A stretch of DNA of 16,842 nucleotides from Paludibacteraceae bacterium (GTDB lineage: Bacteria; Bacteroidota; Bacteroidia; Bacteroidales; Paludibacteraceae): positions 1 to 16,842 of the forward strand of contig CAJGDW010000026.1 in NCBI GenBank assembly GCA_904502115.1, given 5' to 3'. Positions 6,675 to 14,130 of the stretch are shown here, one piece after another; the first letter of the stretch is position 1; each line of letters begins with the position of its first letter. The position numbers and the translations under genes were made by a program. Below the pieces are notes generated by a model, which was given only the letters and a program-made list of their open reading frames with translations, was not told the DNA's origin and searched no databases.

Positions 6675-7626
6675 GTGTTTATATTGTTATAAGGAGTTGG
6701 ATGATAAACAACAGCATTATCATCCTGCCTGTGCATTAAAATTGTTTGGCACAAAACAGGCCCCCATTTTACCCTATAATAGGAGTAATATAGAAGATTT
6801 AGCGCTTCAAATTATAGAAAAAAGTACTGCTATAACCGGCGTACAACCTAAATTGGCATTGGATATAAACAAAGGGGGTAAAAACGAGCCAAACAAACTC
6901 ACTATTGTAGGGCTGTGGGGAAATTTTATCCTAAAGCCACAAAGCCCAACTTATCAGTTTATGCCAGAGGTAGAAGATTTGACCATGCATTTAGCAGAAA
7001 TATGCGGAATAGAAACAGTAAAGCATGGTTTAATAAGAATGGACGATGGTGAATTGGCCTATATTACTCGCAGAGTAGATAGAAAAAAAGACGGTAGTAA
7101 ATTGTCCATGCTTGATATGTGCCAATTAACCAACAGGCTGACAGAACATAAATACAGAGGAACTTATATTCAGTTAGCAGAGGTATTAAAGAAATATTCG
7201 GTCTCTTCGATGTTAGATGTTCAGCGTTTTTGGGAAATTGTTTTGTTTTCTTGGATTACCGGAAATTCGGATATGCACTGTAAGAACTTCTCTTTGTTGG
7301 AACATGAAGGTATTGGATACCAACTTTCGCCTGCCTACGACTTGTTATCAGTAAAGCTTGTGTACGAAGCCGATAGAGATGAATTGGCCATGCCATTAAT
7401 GGGCGTTGGTGTGTTTGATACGCCGATAGTAAATTTTAATCGCGATTCTTTTGTAGAGGTGATGTCTGTATCGGGCATAAACGATGCAGTGATCCATAAA
7501 ATCATTTCAAAAATGATTTCTCACAAAGATAAGTGGTTTGAGATGATTAAGATGTCTTTTTTGAACGATACGTTCAAAGAGAAATATAAGCATCTCATAA
7601 CGGAAAGAATAAATAGATTAAAATAA
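6664..7626 (+). CDS. hipT: HipT-like serine/threonine kinase toxin (HipA C-terminal fold)
   Basis: A 320-residue HipA-type kinase lacking the N-terminal subdomain supplied by HipS. Seen: an N-terminal Cys/His motif (C5-x2-C8, H20-x2-C23), probably zinc-binding. A glycine-rich loop, STAITGVQPK, spans 54-63, followed by FILKP with the ATP-lysine at 91. The catalytic loop GNSDMHCKN has D203 and N208, and the metal-binding PAYD has D226. All kinase residues I can check are present, so it should be active. In the family, the Gly-loop Ser/Thr is autophosphorylated for regulation; here S54, T55 and T58 are candidates. E. coli HipT phosphorylates TrpS; the target here is unknown. The stop lies 10 bp before the leuA start, so readthrough into the leu genes is likely. 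Confidence 0.85.
   Translation: MKNRCLYCYKELDDKQQHYHPACALKLFGTKQAPILPYNRSNIEDLALQIIEKSTAITGVQPKLALDINKGGKNEPNKLTIVGLWGNFILKPQSPTYQFMPEVEDLTMHLAEICGIETVKHGLIRMDDGELAYITRRVDRKKDGSKLSMLDMCQLTNRLTEHKYRGTYIQLAEVLKKYSVSSMLDVQRFWEIVLFSWITGNSDMHCKNFSLLEHEGIGYQLSPAYDLLSVKLVYEADRDELAMPLMGVGVFDTPIVNFNRDSFVEVMSVSGINDAVIHKIISKMISHKDKWFEMIKMSFLNDTFKEKYKHLITERINRLK
7561..7577. repeat. short perfect inverted repeat in the end of hipT
   Basis: TTGAACG, ATA, CGTTCAA: 7-bp arms around a 3-bp centre, 60 bp before the leuA start. It lies in coding sequence, so it may be chance. It is the only operator-like symmetry I see just upstream of the leu genes. Confidence 0.3.
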
Positions 7627-7636
7627 AACGAAAAAT

Positions 7637-10594
7637 ATGCAAGGCAGACTATATATTTTTGATACCACATTGCGCGATGGAGAGCAGGTACCGGGTTGTC
7701 AACTCAACACGGTCGAAAAAATCCAGATTGCCAAAGCGTTAGAGCAGTTGGGTGTGGATGTAATAGAGGCGGGTTTCCCTGTTTCGTCGCCGGGCGATTT
7801 TAACTCGGTGGTCGAAATTTCAAAAGCCGTTTCTAATCCCATTGTGTGTGCCCTCACGCGGGGTATCAAACATGATATTGATGTGGCAGTAGAATCGTTG
7901 CGCTATGCCAAACGCAAACGCATTCATACGGGCATTGGAACCTCTCCCTACCACATTCAGTACAAATTTAACTCGCATCAAGACGAAATTTTGGCGCGTG
8001 CCATCGAGGCGGTAAAATACGCCCGAAATTTTGTCGACGATGTGGAGTTTTATTGCGAAGATGCCGGCCGCACCGACAACGAATACCTAGCCCGTGTGGT
8101 AGAAGCGGTTATTAAAGCGGGTGCATCGGTGGTGAACATTCCCGATACTACGGGTTATTGTTTGCCCCATCAGTACGGCGAAAAAATAGCGTACCTGATG
8201 AATCATGTGCCTAACATCGATCAGGCGATCCTTTCTACCCACTGCCACAACGACTTGGGTATGGCCACGGCCAATACCATGGCCGGTGTGATGGCCGGTG
8301 CAAGGCAAGTAGAAGTAACCATGAACGGAGTGGGCGAGCGTGCAGGCAATACATCGCTCGAAGAAATTGCCATGATTTTAAAATGCCACAAAAATTTAGG
8401 CATTGAGACCGGCATCGATACCACTAAAATTATCTCCACCTCGCGCATGGTGTCCAATTTGATGAACATGCCCGTACAGGCCAACAAGGCCATTGTAGGA
8501 CGCAATGCCTTTTCGCACTCGTCGGGTATTCACCAAGATGGGGTGCTTAAAAATATGCAAACCTACGAAATTATCGACCCCAAAGAGGTGGGCATTAACG
8601 ATAATTCTATTGTGCTAACGGCGCGCAGTGGCAGAGCTGCCCTTAAGCACAGATTACAAGCGCTTGGCATGCGTTTGTCGACCGAAAAACTCAACGAGGT
8701 GTACCAACAATTTTTGCAATTGGCCGATAAAAAGAAACAAATTACCGACGACGATATTTTGTTGTTGGTAGGGGCCGATCAAAATGTGGGTAAACCCATC
8801 CAGGTGAAATCGTTAAAAATTACCTCGGGTAAGGGCGAAACGGCACATGCCGAACTTTGTTTACGTGTATTTGATAAAGAACAATGCGCATCGGCCAGCG
8901 GAAATGGTCCGGTAGATGCTGGTATCAATGCGCTTAAAAAAATCATTCAGCGCGACATGGTGCTGCAAGAATTTACCATTCAGGCCATGAACAAAGGCAG
9001 CGACGATGTGGGTAGGGTACACATGCAAATTTTACACGAAGGTAAGATGTATTATGGCTTTGGAGCCCATACCGACATTGTGGTGGCTTCTATTGAGTCG
9101 TACATCAGCGCCGTGAACAAATTCATGGCCCGGGAAGTAAATGCCAACTTGGCCGAACCTAACGAATCGATTCACCGATTAGTCGATTTGTCGATTAGTC
9201 ATACTAAAAAAACGTTATTCGACAAACTTTGGGATGCCCATGTGGTTACCCAAGTAGAAGAGGGGCCTACGCAGCTGTACATCGACCGCATGTACTGTCA
9301 CGAGGTAACCTCGCCACAAGCCTTTGAAGGGTTGCGTCAGCGCGGCTTGCCGGTGTTTAGGCCCGCTCAGATAACCTGTGTGCCCGATCATAACATTCCC
9401 ACCTTGCACCAAGATCAACCCATTGCCGATCCTGTGTCCAAGGCTCAAGTAGCTACGCTCGATAAAAATGCGATCGATTTTGGGGTACAATATTTCCCCA
9501 TGGGACATCCAAACAACGGCATTATCCATGTGATTGGCCCCGAGAATGGCTTGTCGCTTCCGGGTATGTCCCTAGTTTGTGGCGATTCGCATACGTCTAC
9601 CCACGGTGCGGTAGGTGCGTTGGCCTTTGGTATAGGCACATCGGAGGTAGAAATGGTATTGGCATCGCAATGCGTGTTCCAATCGCGCCCCAAAACCATG
9701 CGCATTACCTTTACCGGCGAGCTAAAAGCAGGGGTTTGTCCCAAGGACGTGGCCCTTTATATGATTGCCCAACTGGGCACAGGGGGTGCCACCGGCTATT
9801 TTGTAGAATACGCAGGCCCAGTTATCGAAAACATGAGCATGGAAGGCCGTTTGACCTTGTGCAATTTATCGATCGAAATGGGAGCCCGTGGGGGCATTAT
9901 TGCTCCCGACGAAACCACTTTTGCCTACCTAAAGGGCCGTGAATATGCTCCTAAAGGCGAGGCTTGGGACAAAGCTGTAGCCCATTGGCGTACCTTGCAC
10001 AGCGATAGCGATGCTGTTTTTGATAAAGAATATACCTTTGATGCTGCGCAAATCACTCCCATGATTACTTACGGAACCAATCCGGGTATGGCCATGGGTA
10101 TCAACGATACCATTCCCATGCTCAGCGATGTGGCTCCAGAGGCACGTTTGTCTTTTCAAAAAGCCTTGGATTACATGGGATTGAAGCCCGGTCAATCGCT
10201 GGTGGGGCACGAAATTGATTATGTGTTTTTAGGCAGTTGTACCAACGGCCGTATCGAAGATTTTAGGGCCTTTGCATCGGTGGTTAAAGGTAAGAAAAAA
10301 CATCCCGATGTAGTGGCTTGGTTGGTGCCTGGTTCGTGGAAAGTGCGTCAACAAATCATAGACGAAGGCATTTTGGATATCCTTACCGAGGCGGGTTTTG
10401 AATTGCGCGAACCCGGTTGCTCGGCTTGTTTGGCCATGAACGACGATAAAATTCCAGCTGGGAAATACGCCGTATCTACCAGCAACCGTAACTTTGAAGG
10501 ACGTCAGGGCCCTGGAGCTCGCACCATTTTGGCGAGTCCCGTTACTGCCGCCCATGCCGCTATTTATAAGTCGCTACAAATATGGAAAAGCTAA
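7637..10594 (+). CDS. leuA-leuC: fused 2-isopropylmalate synthase / isopropylmalate isomerase large subunit (LeuA-LeuC)
   Basis: One 985-residue frame holds two complete enzymes. Residues 1 to about 502 are LeuA, which condenses acetyl-CoA with 2-oxoisovalerate. It has TLRDGEQVPG (D14), THCHND (H202, H204), GERAGN (N238), HSSGIHQDG, and a regulatory domain from about 385. Residues from about 524 are LeuC, the aconitase-like subunit that isomerises 2-isopropylmalate with LeuD. Its [4Fe-4S] ligands are C868, C928 and C931, with the standard 60 and 3 spacing. Both halves are full length with all key residues. The linker (about 503-523) is partly encoded by an 8-bp repeat (9176-9199). No ATG lies near the LeuC start in any frame; the last in-frame ATG is M497. 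In relatives I recall leuA and leuC as separate genes. An undetected sequence error is possible but would not itself restore a start. Confidence 0.88.
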   Translation: MQGRLYIFDTTLRDGEQVPGCQLNTVEKIQIAKALEQLGVDVIEAGFPVSSPGDFNSVVEISKAVSNPIVCALTRGIKHDIDVAVESLRYAKRKRIHTGIGTSPYHIQYKFNSHQDEILARAIEAVKYARNFVDDVEFYCEDAGRTDNEYLARVVEAVIKAGASVVNIPDTTGYCLPHQYGEKIAYLMNHVPNIDQAILSTHCHNDLGMATANTMAGVMAGARQVEVTMNGVGERAGNTSLEEIAMILKCHKNLGIETGIDTTKIISTSRMVSNLMNMPVQANKAIVGRNAFSHSSGIHQDGVLKNMQTYEIIDPKEVGINDNSIVLTARSGRAALKHRLQALGMRLSTEKLNEVYQQFLQLADKKKQITDDDILLLVGADQNVGKPIQVKSLKITSGKGETAHAELCLRVFDKEQCASASGNGPVDAGINALKKIIQRDMVLQEFTIQAMNKGSDDVGRVHMQILHEGKMYYGFGAHTDIVVASIESYISAVNKFMAREVNANLAEPNESIHRLVDLSISHTKKTLFDKLWDAHVVTQVEEGPTQLYIDRMYCHEVTSPQAFEGLRQRGLPVFRPAQITCVPDHNIPTLHQDQPIADPVSKAQVATLDKNAIDFGVQYFPMGHPNNGIIHVIGPENGLSLPGMSLVCGDSHTSTHGAVGALAFGIGTSEVEMVLASQCVFQSRPKTMRITFTGELKAGVCPKDVALYMIAQLGTGGATGYFVEYAGPVIENMSMEGRLTLCNLSIEMGARGGIIAPDETTFAYLKGREYAPKGEAWDKAVAHWRTLHSDSDAVFDKEYTFDAAQITPMITYGTNPGMAMGINDTIPMLSDVAPEARLSFQKALDYMGLKPGQSLVGHEIDYVFLGSCTNGRIEDFRAFASVVKGKKKHPDVVAWLVPGSWKVRQQIIDEGILDILTEAGFELREPGCSACLAMNDDKIPAGKYAVSTSNRNFEGRQGPGARTILASPVTAAHAAIYKSLQIWKS
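9176..9199 (+). repeat. 8-bp tandem repeat inside the LeuA-LeuC linker
   Basis: Three adjacent units, CGATTAGT, CGATTTGT and CGATTAGT, are preceded by the palindrome GAATCGATTC (9164-9173). Read in frame they give RLVDLSIS (residues 514-521). The same kind of unit occurs at 11164-11195 in the leuD tail. Confidence 0.8.
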
Positions 10595-11259
10595 ATAACC
10601 TAACCTCCAGTTGCGTGCCTTTGCCACTCGAAAACGTCGATACCGACCAAATAGTGCCCGCACGTTTTTTAAAAGCCACTTCCAAAGAGGGCTTTGGAGA
10701 CAACCTGTTTTACGATTGGCGTTACCAAAAAGATGGAACGCCCAACCCTTCGTTTGTGCTCAACAACCCTGCTTACCAAGGCAGTATTTTGGTGGCAGGC
10801 AAAAACTTTGGGTCGGGTTCGAGCCGCGAACATGCCGCTTGGGCCATTGCCGATTATGGTTTTAGGGTAGTGGTATCGAGCTTTTTTGCCGATATTTTTA
10901 AAAACAATGCCATGAACAACGGTGTGCTGCCTGTAGTGGTTTCGGACAATTTTTTGGCAGAAATTTTCGATTCCATTGCCAAAAATGCCGATACAACCTT
11001 ATCTTTGTGCCTTCAAGCGCAAACCATCACCAATCAGGCAACGGGCAGGGTAGAAACATTTGATATCAACGCCTACAAAAAGACCTGTTTTTTGAACGGC
11101 TACGACGATATCGATTACCTGCTAGCCCACCGCGATAAAATAGAACAGTATGAGTCTAATGTCCGATTAGTCGACTTAACGACTCAACGACTAAAATTTC
11201 GAGTAGCGAGCGCAGAGGCAAGTTTACTTGACTGTGCCGAGTCACGAGAAATTTCATGA
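10582..11259 (+). CDS. leuD: 3-isopropylmalate dehydratase small subunit with repeat-derived C-terminal tail
   Basis: A 225-residue LeuD, the swivelling small subunit that partners LeuC in isomerising 2-isopropylmalate to 3-isopropylmalate. Seen: NVDTDQIVPARFL at 18-30, the NFGSGSSREHA loop at 75-85 that reaches the active site, and a standard fold ending near residue 190 (DDIDYLLAHRDKIEQY). It overlaps the end of the fused leuA-leuC gene by 13 bp, implying translational coupling. The family is usually about 190-205 residues long; this protein has roughly 35 extra. Those residues (191-225) are encoded by an 8-bp tandem repeat (11164-11195) followed by one strand of a 62-bp imperfect palindrome. 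The tail therefore looks like intergenic DNA captured into the frame rather than a domain. Confidence 0.92.
   Translation: MEKLNNLTSSCVPLPLENVDTDQIVPARFLKATSKEGFGDNLFYDWRYQKDGTPNPSFVLNNPAYQGSILVAGKNFGSGSSREHAAWAIADYGFRVVVSSFFADIFKNNAMNNGVLPVVVSDNFLAEIFDSIAKNADTTLSLCLQAQTITNQATGRVETFDINAYKKTCFLNGYDDIDYLLAHRDKIEQYESNVRLVDLTTQRLKFRVASAEASLLDCAESREIS
11164..11195 (+). repeat. 8-bp-period tandem repeat in the leuD 3' end
   Basis: Four adjacent units beginning with CGA: CGATTAGT, CGACTTAA, CGACTCAA and CGACTAAA. The first unit and its neighbours (CCGATTAGTCGA) are identical to the repeat in the LeuA-LeuC linker, and the reading frame relative to the unit is the same. Confidence 0.75.
11193..11255. 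repeat. 62-bp imperfect palindrome at the leuD stop
   Basis: The outer arms AAATTTC and GAAATTT and the inner AAGT/ACTT centre (11219-11229) frame two arms that match at most positions. It resembles a REP-type hairpin. The arms encode the last 20 or so residues of LeuD, and the stop (11257-11259) lies just past the palindrome. A small hairpin AATGC-GAA-GCATT follows at 11260-11272. Confidence 0.55.
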
Positions 11260-11290
11260 AATGCGAAGCATTGAATAAACACCTAAACGC

Positions 11291-12793
11291 ATGATAACAC
11301 TACTAGATACAACCCTTCGCGATGGCGAACAAACTTCTGGAGTTTCGTTTGCCAAACAAGAAAAAATGGCAATAGCCCGTCTGTTGCTCGAAGATTTGCG
11401 TGTAGACCGCATAGAAGTGGCCTCGGCCAAAGTGTCCGATGGTGAGTTTGCGACCGTAAAAGGCATTGCCGAATGGGCGCGCAAAAACGGATACATAGAC
11501 CGCGTCGAGGTACTAGGTTTTGTAGATGGCGATGCATCGCTCGAATGGGTAAAAAATGCCGGCGTAACGGTCATGAACTTGCTTTGTAAGGGTTCGCACA
11601 AGCATTGCACCATGCAGTTGGGCAAGAAACCCGAAGAACACATTGCTGATATTGCCCAAGTGGTCAATTTAGCGCACGAGTGGGGCATTGGCATCAATGT
11701 GTATTTAGAGGATTGGAGCAATGGCATGAAAAACAGCCCCGATTATGTGTTTGCTTTGGTCGATGCCTTGCGCTCGTTGCCCATTCGTCGTTTTATGTTG
11801 CCCGATACCTTGGGCGTGTTGAACCCTGCCGAAACAGCATCGTTTTGCCGACAAATGATAGAACGTTACCCCGAATTGTTGTTCGATTTTCATCCACACA
11901 ACGATTACGATTTGGCGGTTGCCAACGTTTTTGCTGCGGTACAGGCCGGTATTCAGTGTGTACACGTTACCATTAACGGATTGGGCGAAAGAGCGGGCAA
12001 TGCTGCCTTGTCGAGCGTAGTAGCCGTGTTGCACGACCAACTCGGCCTTTCTACCAACATCAACGAAAAAGAAATAAATCGCATCAGTAAGATTGTCGAA
12101 ACCTATTCGGCCATCAGGGTGCCAGCCAATAAGCCCATTGTGGGCGAACACGTGTTTACGCAAGTGGCGGGCGTTCATGCCGATGGCGACTTGAAAAGCA
12201 ACTTGTATTGCAATGCGCTGCTTCCCGAACGATTTGGACGCGAACGCGAATATGCGCTGGGAAAAACATCGGGCAAGGCCAACATCCGACAAAATTTGCG
12301 CGCCTTAGGGATTGAACTCGACGAGGCGAGCATGAAAAAAATCACCAATCGCATCATTCAGTTGGGCGAGAAAAAGCAACAAGTCACCACGTTCGATTTG
12401 CCTTACATTGTGTCGGATATTTTAAAAAGCGAAAACATCGACGAGAAAGTAAAAGTGCTCAATTATTCGCTTTCGTTTGCACAAGGATTAAAACCCGTAG
12501 CCACCGTATCGGTCGAAATTGACGGCAAAACCTACCAAGAATCGTCGGTGGGCGATGGTCAGTACGATGCCTTTATGAAAGCCCTTTGGAGCATCTACGA
12601 TAGGCTCGATAAGCCGCATCCTATTTTGGCCGACTATACCGTAACCATTCCTCCTGGTGGTCGCACCGATGCCTTTGTGCAAACCCTGATTACCTGGAAT
12701 ATGAACGGTAAGATTGTCAAAACCAATGGTTTAGATGCCGACCAAACGGCGGCGGCGATTAAGGCTACCATTAAAATGCTAAACCTTATTTAG
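11291..12793 (+). CDS. second LeuA-family synthase, probable citramalate synthase
   Basis: A 500-residue member of the 2-isopropylmalate/homocitrate/citramalate synthase family. Seen: TTLRDGEQTSG with D11, FHPHND with H201 and H203, GERAGN with N237, a VAGVHADGDLKSN region, and a LeuA-type regulatory domain from about residue 378 with QYDAFMKAL and PPGGRTDA. It is clearly different from the LeuA half of the fused protein, so it is not a simple duplicate. Its place between leuD and leuB suggests that its product is processed by LeuCD and LeuB. That fits (R)-citramalate synthase, which feeds 2-oxobutyrate and isoleucine. A second isopropylmalate synthase with different feedback control, or a homocitrate synthase-like enzyme, cannot be excluded from sequence alone. 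I recall the same gene in this position in Bacteroides. Confidence 0.85.
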   Translation: MITLLDTTLRDGEQTSGVSFAKQEKMAIARLLLEDLRVDRIEVASAKVSDGEFATVKGIAEWARKNGYIDRVEVLGFVDGDASLEWVKNAGVTVMNLLCKGSHKHCTMQLGKKPEEHIADIAQVVNLAHEWGIGINVYLEDWSNGMKNSPDYVFALVDALRSLPIRRFMLPDTLGVLNPAETASFCRQMIERYPELLFDFHPHNDYDLAVANVFAAVQAGIQCVHVTINGLGERAGNAALSSVVAVLHDQLGLSTNINEKEINRISKIVETYSAIRVPANKPIVGEHVFTQVAGVHADGDLKSNLYCNALLPERFGREREYALGKTSGKANIRQNLRALGIELDEASMKKITNRIIQLGEKKQQVTTFDLPYIVSDILKSENIDEKVKVLNYSLSFAQGLKPVATVSVEIDGKTYQESSVGDGQYDAFMKALWSIYDRLDKPHPILADYTVTIPPGGRTDAFVQTLITWNMNGKIVKTNGLDADQTAAAIKATIKMLNLI

Positions 12794-12945
12794 TCGCTTC
12801 GCAAGCGAAGCTCCGATTAATCGGTGAATTGGTGAGTTGGTGAATCGTTGAATCTACTAAACAATTAAACGATTGAACGTGAGGGCAAAGCCCGAATAAA
12901 TCAGCGATTTAACAAGCGACAAGCAACAAGCAACAAGCAACAATT
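12794..12945. repeat. repeat-packed spacer between the second synthase gene and leuB
   Basis: The 152-bp gap is almost wholly repetitive. In order: hairpin GCTTCGC-AA-GCGAAGC (12796-12811); palindrome CCGATTAATCGG (12813-12824); an 8-bp-period array of seven degenerate units (12823-12878), such as GGTGAATT and GTTGAATC; hairpin GGGC-AAA-GCCC (12883-12893); and four 7-bp units close to ACAAGCA (12912-12939). No Shine-Dalgarno precedes leuB and no promoter is evident. Confidence 0.8.
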
Positions 12946-14007
12946 ATGAAACTAAACATTGCAGTCCTTGCGGGCGACGGAATTGGTCCCGAAATATCGA
13001 AAGTAGGCGTCGATGTATTAAACGCTATTGCTAAAAAGTATAATCATACTTTTTCCTACCAATATGCCCATTGTGGCGCCGAAGCCATTGATTTGTTGGG
13101 CGATCCGTTCCCTGCCGAAACCTTGGCTATTTGCCAAAATGCCGATGCCGTGTTTTTTTCGGCAGTAGGGCATCCCAAATTCGATAACGATCCCACCGCC
13201 AAAGTGCGCCCCGAACAAGGCCTGCTGGCCATGCGCAAGCAATTGGGATTGTTTGCCAACGTGCGTCCCATTGAGTGTTTCAACAAATTGCTCGATAAAT
13301 CGCCCATCAAAGCAGAAATTTTAAAAGGAAGCGATTTTATTTGCATTCGTGAGCTAACCGGCGGTATGTATTTTGGCGAAAAATACCAAGACGATAACAC
13401 GGCCTACGATACCAATTATTACACCCGTCCCGAAATTGAGCGCATCTTAAAAGTAGGGTTTGAATACGCCCTAAAACGTAAAAAACACCTAACGGTGGTA
13501 GATAAGGCCAATGTATTAGCATCCAGCCGCTTGTGGCGTCAAATAGCGCAAGAAATGGAACCCATGTATCCCGAAGTAACCGTCGATTACATGTACGTTG
13601 ATAACGCTGCCATGCGCCTTATTTTATCGCCCACGTTTTTTGATGTGATTGTTACCGAAAATACGTTTGGCGATATTTTAACCGACGAAGCGTCGGTTAT
13701 ATCAGGCTCTATGGGCCTGTTGCCGTCGGCTTCGGTAGGCACCGGTACACCCGTATTTGAACCCATTCACGGTTCGTGGCCCGAAGCCGCCGGCAAAAAT
13801 ATCGCCAATCCATTGGCGCAAATTTTATCGGGCGCCATGTTGCTAGAACACTTTGGATTGCAACAAGAGGGCAAAACCATTCGCCAAGCGGTGCAAGCTT
13901 CTATGGATGCAGGCATCGTAACCGCCGATTTGGCAGGAGGGGGCAAAGCCTATTCTACCACCCAAGTAGGCGAGTGGATGTGCTCGTATATAGAAAATCA
14001 CGCATAA
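12946..14007 (+). CDS. leuB: 3-isopropylmalate dehydrogenase
   Basis: A 353-residue NAD-dependent beta-decarboxylating dehydrogenase. It oxidises and decarboxylates 3-isopropylmalate to 2-oxoisocaproate and probably also acts on 3-methylmalate from the citramalate route. Seen: GDGIGPEI at 10-17, substrate arginines R97, R107 and R135, LTGGMYFGE (137-145), catalytic K187 in VDKANVL, metal-binding D219, D243 and D247, and the NAD-site motif FEPIHGSWPEAAGKNIANP. The length is normal for the family and no key residue is missing. It is the last gene of the leu cluster, set apart from the preceding gene by a spacer full of short tandem repeats. The start is fixed by the standard N-terminus MKLNIAVLAGDGIG. 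No clear terminator follows. Confidence 0.96.
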   Translation: MKLNIAVLAGDGIGPEISKVGVDVLNAIAKKYNHTFSYQYAHCGAEAIDLLGDPFPAETLAICQNADAVFFSAVGHPKFDNDPTAKVRPEQGLLAMRKQLGLFANVRPIECFNKLLDKSPIKAEILKGSDFICIRELTGGMYFGEKYQDDNTAYDTNYYTRPEIERILKVGFEYALKRKKHLTVVDKANVLASSRLWRQIAQEMEPMYPEVTVDYMYVDNAAMRLILSPTFFDVIVTENTFGDILTDEASVISGSMGLLPSASVGTGTPVFEPIHGSWPEAAGKNIANPLAQILSGAMLLEHFGLQQEGKTIRQAVQASMDAGIVTADLAGGGKAYSTTQVGEWMCSYIENHA

Positions 14008-14020
14008 CCGCTCCCTGATC

Positions 14021-14101
14021 CGGTCCCTGAGCTTGTCGACGTGTTGTTGACCAATAGGGAAAAAGGGCGGTTGCTGAGCTTGTCGAAGCATTGTCGAAGG
14101 G
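14021..14101 (+). repeat. GAGCTTGTCGA repeats between leuB and mscS
   Basis: TCCCTGAGCTTGTCGAC (14024-14040) and TTGCTGAGCTTGTCGAAGCA (14071-14090) are two copies of one motif. A clipped third, TTGTCGAAGGG, is at 14091-14101. A full copy lies at 15293-15312. The 123-bp gap holds little else; I see no convincing promoter for the next gene. Confidence 0.75.
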
Positions 14102-14130
14102 CATAAAGTATAAATATAACTTATTACAAT

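Noticed and set aside
9125..9212. Separate leuC starting at an internal ATG (9125) or TTG (9188)
   Set aside because: ATG 9125 is inside the LeuA C-terminus and neither site has a ribosome-binding sequence. I keep the fusion as the annotation, but internal initiation is not formally excluded.
9577..9942. Plus-strand 121-aa frame inside the LeuC region
   Set aside because: It is a different-frame shadow of the well-conserved LeuC coding sequence and shows no recognisable motifs.
11705..12292. Minus-strand 195-aa frame opposite the second synthase gene
   Set aside because: It is antisense to a conserved enzyme with intact catalytic residues, has no promoter or recognisable domain, and is explained by codon bias.
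12823..12939. Short repeat array as a CRISPR or attachment site
   Set aside because: Units of 7-8 bp without spacers and no integrase in the window; these are simple tandem repeats.
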